Positions 53,086-62,531 of a DNA stretch of 64,000 nucleotides are shown here, in pieces. Source of the stretch: JBBWZH01 sp035544115 (lineage in GTDB: Bacteria; Actinomycetota; Actinomycetes; Mycobacteriales; CADCTP01); assembly GCA_963714145.1 (NCBI GenBank), contig OY970235.1, forward strand, positions 6,076,001 to 6,140,000, written 5' to 3'. The notes below the pieces were generated by a model. That model had not been told where the DNA came from, did not search any database, and was given only the letters and a program-made list of their open reading frames with translations. The position numbers and the translations under genes are program-made. The first letter of the stretch is position 1, and each line of letters opens with the position of its first letter.

Positions 53086-56000
53086 TCACACTTCTTCGAC
53101 GCTGCTCGGCTCACGCCGGGACAGATCGATCCCGAGCTCCTCCGCGGCCCGGAAGACGTCCTCGTCGCTGTCCTTCATCTCGATCGAGACACCGTCGCTG
53201 GACAGCACCTCGACGTTCAGGCACAGCGACTGCAGCTCCTTGAGCAGGACCTTGAAGGACTCCGGGATGCCGGGCTCCGGGATGTTCTCGCCCTTGACGA
53301 TCGCCTCGTAGACCTTGACCCGGCCGAGCACGTCGTCGGACTTGATGGTGAGCAGTTCCTGCAGGGCGTACGCGGCTCCGTACGCCTGCATCGCCCAGCA
53401 CTCCATCTCACCGAAGCGCTGCCCGCCGAACTGGGCCTTACCGCCGAGCGGCTGCTGGGTGATCATCGAGTACGGGCCGGTCGACCGGGCGTGGATCTTG
53501 TCGTCGACCAGGTGCAGGAGCTTGAGGATGTAGATGTAGCCGACCGAGATCGGCTCCGGGAACGGCTCGCCGGTGCGGCCGTCCAGCAGCCGCGCCTTGC
53601 CGGTCGGCTCGACCAGCCGGTTGCCGTCCCGGTTCAGGTTCGTCGACCCGAGCAGGCCGATGATCTCCTCTTCGCGGGCGCCGTCGAAGACCGGCGTGGC
53701 GGCCGGGGTGCCGGGCACGCTGAACCGGGCCTGCTCGGGCAGCCGGGCGGCCCAGTCGGGCTTGCCCTCGACCTCCCAGCCACGCTTGGCCACCCAGCCC
53801 AGGTGGGTCTCCAGCACCTGGCCGACGTTCATCCGGCCCGGCACGCCGAGCGGGTTGAGCACGATGTCGACCGGGGTGCCGTCCTCCAGGAACGGCATGT
53901 CCTCCTGGGGCAGGATCTTCGCGATGACGCCCTTGTTGCCGTGCCGGCCGGCCAGCTTGTCGCCGTCCTGGATCTTCCGCTTCTGCGCCACGTAGACCCG
54001 GACCAGCTCGTTCACACCCGGCGGCAGCTCGTCGCCGTCGTCCCGGCTGAACACCCGGACGCCGATGACCTTGCCGAACTCGCCGTGCGGGACCTTGAGG
54101 CTGGTGTCGCGGACCTCGCGGGCCTTCTCGCCGAAGATGGCCCGCAGCAGCCGCTCCTCCGGGGTCAGCTCGGTCTCGCCCTTGGGCGTGACCTTGCCGA
54201 CCAGGATGTCGCCGGGCACGACCTCGGCGCCGATCCGGACGATGCCGCGCTCGTCGAGGTCGGCCAGGACCTCCTCGGAGACGTTCGGGATGTCCCGGGT
54301 GATCTCCTCGGCGCCCAGCTTGGTGTCGCGCGCGTCGACCTCGTGCTCCTCGATGTGGATCGAGGTGAGCACGTCGTCCTGCACCAGCCGCTGGGACAGG
54401 ATGATCGCGTCCTCGTAGTTGTGCCCCTCCCAGGGCATGAACGCGACCAGCAGGTTCTTCCCGAGCGCCATCTCGCCCTGGTCGGTGCACGGGCCGTCGG
54501 CGATGACCTGGCCGACCTCGACCCGGTCGCCCTCGTCCACGATGGCCTTCTGGTTGATGCAGGTGCCCTGGTTGGAGCGGCGGAACTTGTGCAGCCGGTA
54601 GGTCTGCCGGGTGCCGTCGTCGGCCATCACCGTGACGTAGTCGGCGGACAGGTCCTCCACCACGCCGGCCTTCTGCACCACGATCACGTCACCGGCGTCG
54701 ACCGCGGCGCGCAGTTCCATGCCGGTGCCGACCAGCGGCGACTCGCTGCGCAGCAGCGGCACCGCCTGGCGCTGCATGTTCGCGCCCATCAGCGCGCGGT
54801 TCGCGTCGTCGTGCTCCAGGAACGGGATCATCGCGGTCGCCACGGACACCATCTGCCGCGGCGAGACGTCCATGTAGTCCACTTCGGACGGGTCGAGGTA
54901 GTCGACCTCGCCGCCCTTCTTGCGGACCAGGACGCGGTTGCCGACGAAGTCGCCCTTGGCGTCCAGCGGCTCGTTCGCCTGGGCGATGACGTGCCGGTCC
55001 TCCTCGTCCGCGGTCAGGTAGTCGACCTGGTCACCGACCCGACCGTCGGTCACCTTGCGGTACGGCGTCTCGACGAAGCCGAACGAGTTGACCCGGCCGA
55101 AGGTGGACAGCGAGCCGATCAGGCCGATGTTCGGGCCTTCCGGGGTCTCGATCGGGCACATCCGGCCGTAGTGGCTGGGGTGCACGTCGCGGACCTCGAA
55201 CCCGGCCCGCTCCCGGGACAGACCACCCGGACCCAGCGCGGACAGCCGGCGCTTGTGCGTCAGCCCGGCCAGCGGGTTGGTCTGGTCCATGAACTGGGAG
55301 AGCTGGCTGGTGCCGAAGAACTCCTTGATGGAGGCGACCACCGGGCGGATGTTGATCAGGGTCTGCGGCGTGATCGCCTCGACGTCCTGGGTCGTCATCC
55401 GCTCCCGGACCACGCGCTCCATCCGGGACAGGCCCACCCGGATCTGGTTCTGGATCAGCTCGCCGACCGTGCGCAGCCGGCGGTTGCCGAAGTGGTCGAT
55501 GTCGTCGACCTCGTAACCCTCCTCGCCGGCGTGCAGCTTGACGACGTACTCGATGGTGCCGACCACGTCGTCCTCGGTGAGCACGCCGGAGGCCAGCGGC
55601 AGGCTGAGGTTGAGCTTCTTGTTGACCTTGTACCGGCCGACCTTGGCCAGGTCGTACCGCTTCGAGTTGAAGAAGAGATTGTCGAGCAGGGTCTGCGCGC
55701 TCTCCCGCGTCGGCGGCTCACCCGGACGCAGCTTGCGGTAGATGTCCAGCAGCGCCTCGTCGTGGGTCTGGATGTGGTCCTTCTCCAGCGTCGCGAGCAG
55801 CGTCTCGGACCAGGCGAACCGCTGCCGGATCCGCTCCTCGGTCCAGCCGAGGGCCTTCAGCAGCACGGTGACCGGCTGCCGCCGCTTGCGGTCGATCCGG
55901 ACCCCGACCGTGTCGCGCTTGTCGACGTCGAACTCCAGCCAGGCGCCCCGGCTCGGAATGACCTTGCAGGAGAAGACGTCCTTGTCGGACGTCTTGTCCA

Positions 56001-56517
56001 GGTTCCGGTCGAAGTAGACGCCCGGGGAACGGACGAGCTGGGACACCACGACCCGCTCGGTGCCGTTGATGATGAATGTGCCCTTGGCGGTCATCATCGG
56101 GAAATCACCCATGAAGACCGTCTGGCTCTTGATCTCGCCGGTGGTGTTGTTGATGAACTCCGCGGTCACGAACAGCGGGGCCGCGTAGGTCATGTCCTTG
56201 TCCTTGCACTCCTCCTCGGACGCCTTGACGTCCTCGAAGCGCGGGTTGGAGAAGGACAGTGACATCGATCCGGAGAAGTCCTCGATCGGCGATATCTCGC
56301 CGAGGATCTCCTCGAGGCCGGACTGCGGCCCCTCCTCGCCAGCCACCCGGGCTCGCCAGCCTTCGTTTCCGATCAGCCAGTCGAACGAGTCGGTTTGCAG
56401 GGCGAGAAGGTTGGGGACCTCCAAGGGCTCACGGATCTTGGCGAACGAGACCCGAGGCGGGGCACCGGGGATCCCAGAACGTTCGGAGGTGGTCAGGCCG
56501 AGGCGGGAGACTGCCAA
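53086..56517 (-). CDS. rpoB: RNA polymerase beta subunit
   Basis: 1143 residues from a TTG (LAVSRLGLTTSERSGIPGAP) with GAAGGA upstream; TTG is also used for rpoB in Mycobacterium. It carries REPLEVPNLLALQTDSFDWL, the rifampicin region FFGTSQLSQFMDQTNPLAGL followed by THKRRLSALGP, and the active-site KGETELTPEERLLRAIFGEK region. The residues most often changed in rifampicin resistance (Asp516, His526, Ser531, E. coli numbering) are wild type, while Asn518 is Thr. It has its own strong promoter. Confidence 0.99.
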   Translation of the reverse strand: MAVSRLGLTTSERSGIPGAPPRVSFAKIREPLEVPNLLALQTDSFDWLIGNEGWRARVAGEEGPQSGLEEILGEISPIEDFSGSMSLSFSNPRFEDVKASEEECKDKDMTYAAPLFVTAEFINNTTGEIKSQTVFMGDFPMMTAKGTFIINGTERVVVSQLVRSPGVYFDRNLDKTSDKDVFSCKVIPSRGAWLEFDVDKRDTVGVRIDRKRRQPVTVLLKALGWTEERIRQRFAWSETLLATLEKDHIQTHDEALLDIYRKLRPGEPPTRESAQTLLDNLFFNSKRYDLAKVGRYKVNKKLNLSLPLASGVLTEDDVVGTIEYVVKLHAGEEGYEVDDIDHFGNRRLRTVGELIQNQIRVGLSRMERVVRERMTTQDVEAITPQTLINIRPVVASIKEFFGTSQLSQFMDQTNPLAGLTHKRRLSALGPGGLSRERAGFEVRDVHPSHYGRMCPIETPEGPNIGLIGSLSTFGRVNSFGFVETPYRKVTDGRVGDQVDYLTADEEDRHVIAQANEPLDAKGDFVGNRVLVRKKGGEVDYLDPSEVDYMDVSPRQMVSVATAMIPFLEHDDANRALMGANMQRQAVPLLRSESPLVGTGMELRAAVDAGDVIVVQKAGVVEDLSADYVTVMADDGTRQTYRLHKFRRSNQGTCINQKAIVDEGDRVEVGQVIADGPCTDQGEMALGKNLLVAFMPWEGHNYEDAIILSQRLVQDDVLTSIHIEEHEVDARDTKLGAEEITRDIPNVSEEVLADLDERGIVRIGAEVVPGDILVGKVTPKGETELTPEERLLRAIFGEKAREVRDTSLKVPHGEFGKVIGVRVFSRDDGDELPPGVNELVRVYVAQKRKIQDGDKLAGRHGNKGVIAKILPQEDMPFLEDGTPVDIVLNPLGVPGRMNVGQVLETHLGWVAKRGWEVEGKPDWAARLPEQARFSVPGTPAATPVFDGAREEEIIGLLGSTNLNRDGNRLVEPTGKARLLDGRTGEPFPEPISVGYIYILKLLHLVDDKIHARSTGPYSMITQQPLGGKAQFGGQRFGEMECWAMQAYGAAYALQELLTIKSDDVLGRVKVYEAIVKGENIPEPGIPESFKVLLKELQSLCLNVEVLSSDGVSIEMKDSDEDVFRAAEELGIDLSRREPSSVEEV

Positions 56518-56612
56518 GATGCGTCCTTCCGAGGACAGGCGCCGTCGATACACGCGCACCCCGAGGACGCCCCGATCAGGGGTCGGGAGGTCAGGGGGCA
56601 GCGCAAACGAGC

Positions 56613-56641
56613 AGTGTAGCCCTGATGGCCACAGCTGTCCA
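56613..56641 (-). promoter_or_regulatory. rpoB promoter
   Basis: On the minus strand TGGACA (56641-56636), a 17-base spacer and TACACT (56618-56613) form a very good housekeeping promoter. The downstream sequence TGCTCGTTTGCGCTGCC follows. The leader before the TTG start is about 90 nt. Confidence 0.8.
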
Positions 56642-56794
56642 GGACGTCATCGTCCGAGGCGGGCGAGGGACGCTCACAGTGGCCACAGAGTGACTCGGGA
56701 CGGGTCCCGTCGTCAAGAGGGCACGCACCGTTGCCATCGCATCGGGGCAGGTCAGGGGTGGTCTGAGCAGGCCGGCCAGGCCCGGGGAAGACGC

Positions 56795-56827
56795 CCGGAC
56801 GGTGACCGGACGGTAGCCGGACGGTGG
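56795..56827. repeat. Three 11-bp direct repeats upstream of rpoB
   Basis: CCGGACGGTGA, CCGGACGGTAG and CCGGACGGTGG are contiguous. One repeat per helical turn suggests a possible protein-binding array, but slippage is equally likely. Confidence 0.6.
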
Positions 56828-56872
56828 CGAAGATCCGTCCGATCGGGGGACGGGAGAGGGTCTGGCCAGCGA

Positions 56873-57805
56873 TTACAGAGCGTCAACCTTGGACACCAGC
56901 CAGCCTTCACCGACCCGGTCCAAGGTGAGCCGGACCCGGACCTGATCGACCCGTGGCCGCGGCGTCGAGGTGTTCGACACGGTCTGGTTCGCGAAGATCA
57001 AAACGACCGCCTGCGCGCCGTCCGGGCTGACCGAGGTGACCCCGGCGCCGAGTACCTCGGCCTGCACCACGGCGTGCTGCTTCGGCGCCTGCGGGACGAT
57101 CTGCTGCCGCATGACCGCCTCGTACTGGCCGCGGAAGACGCCGGTCAGTACGGCACTGGCCTGGGTCGCGTCCTGCTCGATGTGCCGGTAGTCGTAGGAC
57201 AGGATGCGGGCGGCCGCGGTCTTGGCCGGGCCGAGCACGCTCTGCTCGGCGGCCGCCCGGAGCCGGGCGCGGTGGTAGCCGACCGCCTCGATCGCGGTCA
57301 GCCCGACCAGCGCGGCGGCGAGCACGGTAAGCACCACGAGCACCGGCCCGCGCAACCGCGCGGCGTCCCGGTGGCGGGTGGGCGGGCCGCCGCCCGGTTC
57401 ATCGCTGTCAGTAGTCGACCGGTCGGAATCCGGGTCGCCATCGTGGTCTGCTGAGTCCTCCGCGGCGGCCGCGGTGGGCACTGCGTGGGCCGAGGCGGGC
57501 GCCGTGCCCGCCGGGTCGTGCGGGATCCCGGCCGGATCTTCTTTCGCTGGCACCGCGGGCCCGGTGGTCACCGTCAGCGACTTCGCGGCGACCGGCGCGG
57601 GGTCGGTGGTGTTCTGGCTCGCCGCGGCCCCGGCGGGACCCTCGGCGGCCACCGCCGGACCCTCCGCGGCTACCGCCGGGGTCTCGGCGGCTACCGCCAG
57701 GGGCTCGGCGGCTGTCACCGGCGGGTCCGGCGCAGGTGCCGGGGCAGGTGCCGGGGCGAGGTCGGGGATCCGCGTGCGGGCCAGCGAGCTGTCGGTGGCG
57801 GTCAC
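56873..57805 (-). CDS. Mce-associated membrane protein (second)
   Basis: 310 residues from a GTG. The first 150 are low-complexity Ala/Pro/Glu/Asp (repeats such as AVAAEGPAVAAEGPAG), followed by one membrane helix (GPVLVVLTVLAAALVGLTAI). An outside domain of about 130 residues follows with the Mce-associated pattern (AAARILSYDYRHIEQDATQA, ending RVGEGWLVSKVDAL). Such proteins are thought to stabilise the Mce complex. It is the last gene of the mce operon and lies 355 bases before rpoB. Confidence 0.88.
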   Translation of the reverse strand: MTATDSSLARTRIPDLAPAPAPAPAPDPPVTAAEPLAVAAETPAVAAEGPAVAAEGPAGAAASQNTTDPAPVAAKSLTVTTGPAVPAKEDPAGIPHDPAGTAPASAHAVPTAAAAEDSADHDGDPDSDRSTTDSDEPGGGPPTRHRDAARLRGPVLVVLTVLAAALVGLTAIEAVGYHRARLRAAAEQSVLGPAKTAAARILSYDYRHIEQDATQASAVLTGVFRGQYEAVMRQQIVPQAPKQHAVVQAEVLGAGVTSVSPDGAQAVVLIFANQTVSNTSTPRPRVDQVRVRLTLDRVGEGWLVSKVDAL

Positions 57806-57831
57806 GACTGGGTTCTCCCTGGGAGGTGAGG

Positions 57832-58401
57832 CTAGGAGGTGAGGCCGATGGCGGTGAGGTTGCTGACCAGCCAGCGGTCGCCGACCCGGGTCAGGTCGAG
57901 CTGGAGCCGGTAGCGGCGGCTGGCGGACGCGGTGCCACCGCTGGTGACCGTGCTGTCCACGGCGACCAGCGCGGTGGCGGAGTCGTCGCGCAGCACGACC
58001 AGGCCGGCCTCGACCGCGACACCGCGGGCGACCGCCTTGTTCTTCACCACCACCTGCTTGGCTTCGGTGGAGCGCCGGTCCAGGTCGTCGCGGAGCTGGC
58101 CGGTGGCGCCGTCGGCCATCCGGCGCAGGTCGGCGTCCACGGTGCGGTAGTCCTGGCTGGTGAGGTTGACCGCCTCCTGCCGGGCGGCGGCCAGGATGTC
58201 GGCCCGGGTCGCGTCGGCCGCGCCAGCCGACCGGCTGCCGGCCCAGAGCACCAGGCTGCCGGCCGCCAGCGCGATCACCAACAGGCCGAGCAGCAGTCGC
58301 GGCAGCCGACCGCGGGCCGCCGGTTCAGTGGGTTCAGTGGGTTCAGTGGACTCGATCGGCTCGGCCGGTTCCGCGCTGGCATCGGGCTTCTCGACGGTCA
58401 T
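57832..58401 (-). CDS. Mce-associated membrane protein (first)
   Basis: 189 residues from ATG 58401. A Glu/Pro/Thr-rich cytosolic tail with TEPTEP repeats precedes one membrane helix (LPRLLLGLLVIALAAGSLVL). The outer domain has AVNLTSQDYRTVDADLRRMA and ends LDLTRVGDRWLVSNLTAIG, the same plan as its downstream neighbour. The ribosome site is weak. Confidence 0.88.
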   Translation of the reverse strand: MTVEKPDASAEPAEPIESTEPTEPTEPAARGRLPRLLLGLLVIALAAGSLVLWAGSRSAGAADATRADILAAARQEAVNLTSQDYRTVDADLRRMADGATGQLRDDLDRRSTEAKQVVVKNKAVARGVAVEAGLVVLRDDSATALVAVDSTVTSGGTASASRRYRLQLDLTRVGDRWLVSNLTAIGLTS

Positions 58402-58453
58402 GCCAGTCCAACGAGGACAGCCGGGCGAGGTAACGGGCTCCTGATCAGCGCGG

Positions 58454-59728
58454 TCAGCCGGTGCCGAGGCCGGCGAGGAGGAGGGCCAGCCAGGACTGGT
58501 CGCCGAGCAGGTCGCGCTGCCCGCCGGTGGAACCGAGCAGGTAAGGCAGCGGATCAGCGGTAGCGGCCGGGGCCGGCGCAGCGGCCGGGTTGGCCGGTGG
58601 CGGCACCCGGCCGGGCTCGGCGCCGCCGGGGCGGGGCGCGTTCTGCGCGCCGCGGACGCTGGTCTGGCTGCCGGCGGGTTCGGTGCAGCGGGCGCCGGTG
58701 TTCGGCGCGGCCGGCCGGGTGTCGGTCGGCGGCCGCCGACTGGTGCCGCCATAGCCGGCGGTGCAGTCGGGCGGGTCGCCGACGTTCAGCACCAGGCCGA
58801 AGTGGGCCGTGCCGTCGCCCGGGACCACGGTGTAGCCGCCGGCCACCGCGATCGGGTAGGTCACCAGCAACTGCCGGACCGCGGGCAGCCGGCGCACGGT
58901 GACCTCGCTGACGGTCAGCAGGTTCGCCACCAGCACGCCGAAATCGGTGCGGTTCTCGCGGACCAGCGCGGTCAGCTCGGTGGCCGCCGGCGGGGCGTTC
59001 GCCAGTAGCCGGCGCAGGTCGCCGTCGCTGGCTTTCAACTGCGCGGTGAGCAACCGCAGGTCGTGCGCCCAGGACCGGATCGCCGAGCCGGACGCCCGCT
59101 GGGTGGCCAGCACCACCCGGCCGTCCTCGATCAGCCGCAGCGTCTCCGGCAGCGCCGACCGGACCGCGGCCAGCAGCGCGTCGCCGGAGTCGAGCAGCCG
59201 CTGCAGGTCCGGGCCGCGGCCGGTGAACGCGGTGCCGAGCTCGTCGATCACGGTGCCGAGGTGGTCCCGGTCCACCGACCGGACCGCCCGGTCCAGGTTC
59301 AGCAGCACCGTCTCGGTCGGGATCGGGATCCGATTCCGGCTGGCCGGCAGCACCGCGCCGGCCAGCAGATAGGGCGCGCCGCCGGTGGCCGGCTGCAGGT
59401 CCACGTACTGCTCCCCCACCGCGGACCGGTCGGCCACCACGGCCCGGGCGTCCGCCGGGATCGGCGGGGCGTTGCCGTCCACCACGAGATCCACCCGGAC
59501 GCCGTCCGGGCGCAGGTGCAGCGAGCCGACCCGGCCGACCCGGACGCCGCGGTAGGTCACCTCGGCGCCGGCGAAGATGCCGCCGGAATCGGGGAAGTCG
59601 GCGTGCACGGTGTAGCTGGAACCGAGCAGCCGGCCCAGCCCGGCGTACCGGACCGCGACGTAGCCGACGCCGAGGATGGCGACCACCACGAACGCGACCA
59701 GCCGCAGCCAGACCGACCTGGTGATCAT
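58454..59728 (-). CDS. mceF: Mce family protein, MceF position
   Basis: 424 residues. One N-terminal membrane helix (WLRLVAFVVVAILGVGYVAV) anchors the MlaD/MCE domain (YTVHADFPDSGGIFAGAEVT, RGVRVGRVGSLHLRPDGVRV). A long helical segment follows and then a Pro-rich tail. MCE proteins form hexameric tubes carrying lipids across the cell envelope. It overlaps mceE by four bases. Confidence 0.92.
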   Translation of the reverse strand: MITRSVWLRLVAFVVVAILGVGYVAVRYAGLGRLLGSSYTVHADFPDSGGIFAGAEVTYRGVRVGRVGSLHLRPDGVRVDLVVDGNAPPIPADARAVVADRSAVGEQYVDLQPATGGAPYLLAGAVLPASRNRIPIPTETVLLNLDRAVRSVDRDHLGTVIDELGTAFTGRGPDLQRLLDSGDALLAAVRSALPETLRLIEDGRVVLATQRASGSAIRSWAHDLRLLTAQLKASDGDLRRLLANAPPAATELTALVRENRTDFGVLVANLLTVSEVTVRRLPAVRQLLVTYPIAVAGGYTVVPGDGTAHFGLVLNVGDPPDCTAGYGGTSRRPPTDTRPAAPNTGARCTEPAGSQTSVRGAQNAPRPGGAEPGRVPPPANPAAAPAPAATADPLPYLLGSTGGQRDLLGDQSWLALLLAGLGTG

Positions 59729-61104
59729 CGGGTCGCTCCGGGCAGCGGGACGCCGGGGATGGTGGGCAGCGCGCCGACCACCGGCAGGCCGGCGCCGCCC
59801 TGCGCCGACCTGGCCCCGGTCCTGCCGGCCGCGACCGCGCGGGCGGCATAGGCACCGAGCAGGTTGTCCAGCAGGTCGCCGAGGTCGAGGTCGGCGGTGA
59901 CGTCCAGGTTGGTGTAGTCGCCGCGGATCGCGCTGGTGGCGGTGCGCGGGAACGGGTACGTGAGCAGCAGTTCCAGGGCGTTCGGCAGGTCCCGGCCGGC
60001 GGCGGCGAGCTGGGTCAGCGTGGGGGCGAGCGCGCGCAGTGCGGCCACCGTGTCCGCCTCGCTGCCCTCGATCACGTGCACACCGACCTGCCCGAGCCGG
60101 TTCAGCGCGGTCAACATCCGGGTCAGCTGGCCGCGCTGGTCGGCCAACACGGTGAACGCGCCCGGCAGCGTCTCCAGCGCGGTGCCGATCACCTGGTGCT
60201 GGGCGGCCAGGGTGCGGGTCAGCCGGTCCAGCCCGGTGATCGCGCGGACGATCTGGGTGCGCTGCGCGTCCAGGCCCCGGACGAACGTGCCGAGGGCGTC
60301 CACTGTGGACCGCAGCGCCGCCTCCCGGCCGCCCAGCGCGGCGTTCAGCTCGCGGGTGATGGTCTGCAGCTGGGGCAGCCCGCCGCCGTTCAGCAGCAGG
60401 GAGAGCGCGCCGAGCACCTCCTCCACCTCCGGGTTGCGGCCGGACCGACCGAGCGGGATGACCGCCCCGGCGGCCAGCTGCCCGGCCGGCGGTTCGGCGG
60501 TCGGCGCGCCGAGCGAGACGAACTTCTCCCCCAGCAGGCTGCTCTGCCGCAGCTCGGCGGTCGCGTTGGCGGGCAACCGCACATCACCGCGGACCGCCAG
60601 CGTGACCCGGGCGTGCCAGTCGACCAGCGCGATCGTCTCCACCCGGCCGACCGGTACGTCGTTCACCTTCACCGCCGACTGCGGCACCAGGTCGAGCACG
60701 TCGGCGAAGTCGACCTGGATCCGGTACGGGTGGTCGCCCAGGTCCGCCCCACCGGGCAGCGAGACGTCGTACAGCCCGTGGAACCCGCACCCGGCCAGCG
60801 CCACACTGGCCGCGGCCAGCATCGCCGCGAGCCGGCGCCCGGCGGCCGGCCGGGACCGCCCGCCGGCGGCCGGGACGAGCCGGGTGCCCCGCGACGGCCC
60901 GACGCGGGCGGCCGGCCCGGCCGGGCTGGACCGGACGGCGGGCCCGACCGGCCTCGACCGGACGGCGAGCCCAGCCGGCCTCGACCGGACGGCGAGCCCA
61001 GCCGGCCTCGACCGGACGGCGAGCCCAGCCGGGATCGGCCGGACGGCGAGCCCAGCCGGGATCGGCCGGACGGCGGGCGGTTGGGCCGGCTGGATCGGGG
61101 TCAT
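59725..61104 (-). CDS. mceE: Mce family lipoprotein, MceE position, with repeat-extended N terminus
   Basis: 459 residues. The lipobox is SVALAGC with the Cys at residue 106, confirming the lipoprotein member of the set. The MCE domain includes YRIQVDFADVLDLVPQSAVK. About 90 residues precede the signal core, including six copies of a 9-residue AVRSRPAGL-like unit. The ATG overlaps the mceD stop (ATGA) and no GTG or ATG suitably close to the signal core exists, so the extension seems real. It is odd for a lipoprotein. Confidence 0.88.
   Translation of the reverse strand: MTPIQPAQPPAVRPIPAGLAVRPIPAGLAVRSRPAGLAVRSRPAGLAVRSRPVGPAVRSSPAGPAARVGPSRGTRLVPAAGGRSRPAAGRRLAAMLAAASVALAGCGFHGLYDVSLPGGADLGDHPYRIQVDFADVLDLVPQSAVKVNDVPVGRVETIALVDWHARVTLAVRGDVRLPANATAELRQSSLLGEKFVSLGAPTAEPPAGQLAAGAVIPLGRSGRNPEVEEVLGALSLLLNGGGLPQLQTITRELNAALGGREAALRSTVDALGTFVRGLDAQRTQIVRAITGLDRLTRTLAAQHQVIGTALETLPGAFTVLADQRGQLTRMLTALNRLGQVGVHVIEGSEADTVAALRALAPTLTQLAAAGRDLPNALELLLTYPFPRTATSAIRGDYTNLDVTADLDLGDLLDNLLGAYAARAVAAGRTGARSAQGGAGLPVVGALPTIPGVPLPGATR
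60912..61074 (-). repeat. 27-bp tandem repeats in mceE
   Basis: Six units of 27 bases encode AVR(S/P)(R/I)PAGL-like nonapeptides. The middle units are nearly identical, which implies recent duplication. Confidence 0.85.
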
Positions 61105-62531
61105 GGGCCGCCGCCGATCGGGAGGCTGGGCAGCGGCAGGGATGGCAGCGGCAGCGAGGGCAGGGTCGGCACCGGGATCGGCAGGCTGGGCAGCGGCAGC
61201 GGGGGCAGGCCGGGGATGCTGGGCAGGCCCGGCCCGGTGCCGGGAGTTCCGGGCGGCGGGGCGGTGCCCGGAATGGTCGGCAGCGTGGCCAGCTTGCCGG
61301 CCAGCGCCTGGCACAGCTGCCGCTTCACCGGGTCCAGCGCGGGCAGCTTGCCGGCGGCGTCCAGCAGTCCACAGAGGACGGCCGGGTCGGCCAGCGAGCC
61401 GAGCTGGTCGCGGGTGTCCAGGGTGCCGGACGAGGCGTTGTACGCGTTACCGATGTTGCCCAGCGCCAGCGGCGCGGTGTCGAGCACCTCGGCCAGCGCG
61501 GCCCGCTGCTTGGCCAGCACGCCGGCGACCAGCGCCAGCCCGCTGATGTCGGCGTGCAGCTGGTTGCGGTTCTCCCGGACGAACGCGCTGACCTGCCCGA
61601 GCGCGGAGGCCAGATTGGACAGTGCGGCGGCCAGCTCGGTGCGCTCACCGGCCAGCTGGCCGGCGACCGAGGACAGCAGCTGGTTGAACTGCCGCACCTG
61701 CTGGTCGTTGCTGGCCAGCGCCCGGGTGAAGGTGGCCAGGTCGCGCAGCACGCCGACCAGGTCCTGCCGGCCGTCGCCGAGCGTCTGCACCGCGCGGGAG
61801 AGGTCGGCCAGCGACTGGCCCAGCGCGGCGCCGTTGCCGGCCAGGTTCGCCGCGGCCACGTCGACCACTGTGGACAGTGCGCCGCCGGCGTTGGCGCCCT
61901 TCGGGCCGAGCGCCACGGACAGGTCGTTCAGCGCGGCGTAGATGTCGTCCAGTTCGACCGGGCTGGCGGTGCGGCGCAGCGGGATGTCGGCGCCGTCCGC
62001 CAGCATCGGGCCGGCCCGGTACACCGGCGCCAGCTGCACGTACCGGTCGCTGACCACGGACGGCGGGATGATCACCGCGATCGCGTCCGCCGGCACCGGC
62101 TGGTCGGCGTCGTAGGACATCCGCACCCGGACGGTCGCCCCCTCGGGCACCACCTCGGTGATGGTGCCGATCTTCACCCCGAGCACCCGGACGTCCGAGC
62201 CCGGGTAGACGCCGACCGCGCGGCTGAAGTGCGCGGTGATGTGCACCCGCGCGCCGCCACCGAGCACCGCCGAGCCGGCCGCGAACCCCGCCACCAGCAG
62301 GAAGACGATCAGCAGCGCCCGGGTGGACCGGGACAGCAGGGTCACCGGCGGCAGCCAGCCGGGCAGCCGCCTCGGCCGCCGGTCCGCCGGCCGGTCGGGC
62401 AGTGGGCCGGGCCGCCGGCGACCCGGTCGGTTCGGCAGCGAGCGGCGCAGCCAGTCGGGCAGCGGGCGGCGCAGCCGGTGGGGCAGCGGGCGGCGCAGCC
62501 GGTCGGGTAGCCAGCGGCTGGCGCGGCTCAC
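61101..62531 (-). CDS. mceD: Mce family protein, MceD position, with repetitive cytosolic N terminus
   Basis: 476 residues from a GTG that overlaps the mceC stop (GTGA). Sixty Arg/Pro/Leu-rich residues with 8-residue repeats (LPDRLRRP, LPHRLRRP, LPDWLRRS) precede the membrane helix (TRALLIVFLLVAGFAAGSAV). The MCE domain follows (ITAHFSRAVGVYPGSDVRVL). The C terminus is a LPSLP-rich tail of about 50 residues. Confidence 0.92.
   Translation of the reverse strand: MSRASRWLPDRLRRPLPHRLRRPLPDWLRRSLPNRPGRRRPGPLPDRPADRRPRRLPGWLPPVTLLSRSTRALLIVFLLVAGFAAGSAVLGGGARVHITAHFSRAVGVYPGSDVRVLGVKIGTITEVVPEGATVRVRMSYDADQPVPADAIAVIIPPSVVSDRYVQLAPVYRAGPMLADGADIPLRRTASPVELDDIYAALNDLSVALGPKGANAGGALSTVVDVAAANLAGNGAALGQSLADLSRAVQTLGDGRQDLVGVLRDLATFTRALASNDQQVRQFNQLLSSVAGQLAGERTELAAALSNLASALGQVSAFVRENRNQLHADISGLALVAGVLAKQRAALAEVLDTAPLALGNIGNAYNASSGTLDTRDQLGSLADPAVLCGLLDAAGKLPALDPVKRQLCQALAGKLATLPTIPGTAPPPGTPGTGPGLPSIPGLPPLPLPSLPIPVPTLPSLPLPSLPLPSLPIGGGP
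62434..62505 (-). repeat. 24-bp tandem repeats in mceD
   Basis: Three units like GGCAGCGGGCGGCGCAGCCG plus four bases (62434-62457, 62458-62481, 62482-62505) encode the RRPLPxxL octapeptides near the N terminus. Confidence 0.82.

Larger units (their letters stand above)
56518..56872 (-). other. rpoB leader and promoter region
   Basis: 355 bases between the last mce-operon gene and rpoB. It contains the rpoB promoter, a small palindrome GACGGG-A-CCCGTC near 56700-56712, and three direct 11-bp repeats. A possible weak terminator stem, CCGTCC/GGACGG, lies near 56836-56852. No open frame here looks real. Confidence 0.7.

Noticed and set aside
53491..56262. A 923-codon plus-strand frame opposite rpoB
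   Set aside because: Shadow of rpoB; product lacks any recognisable motif.
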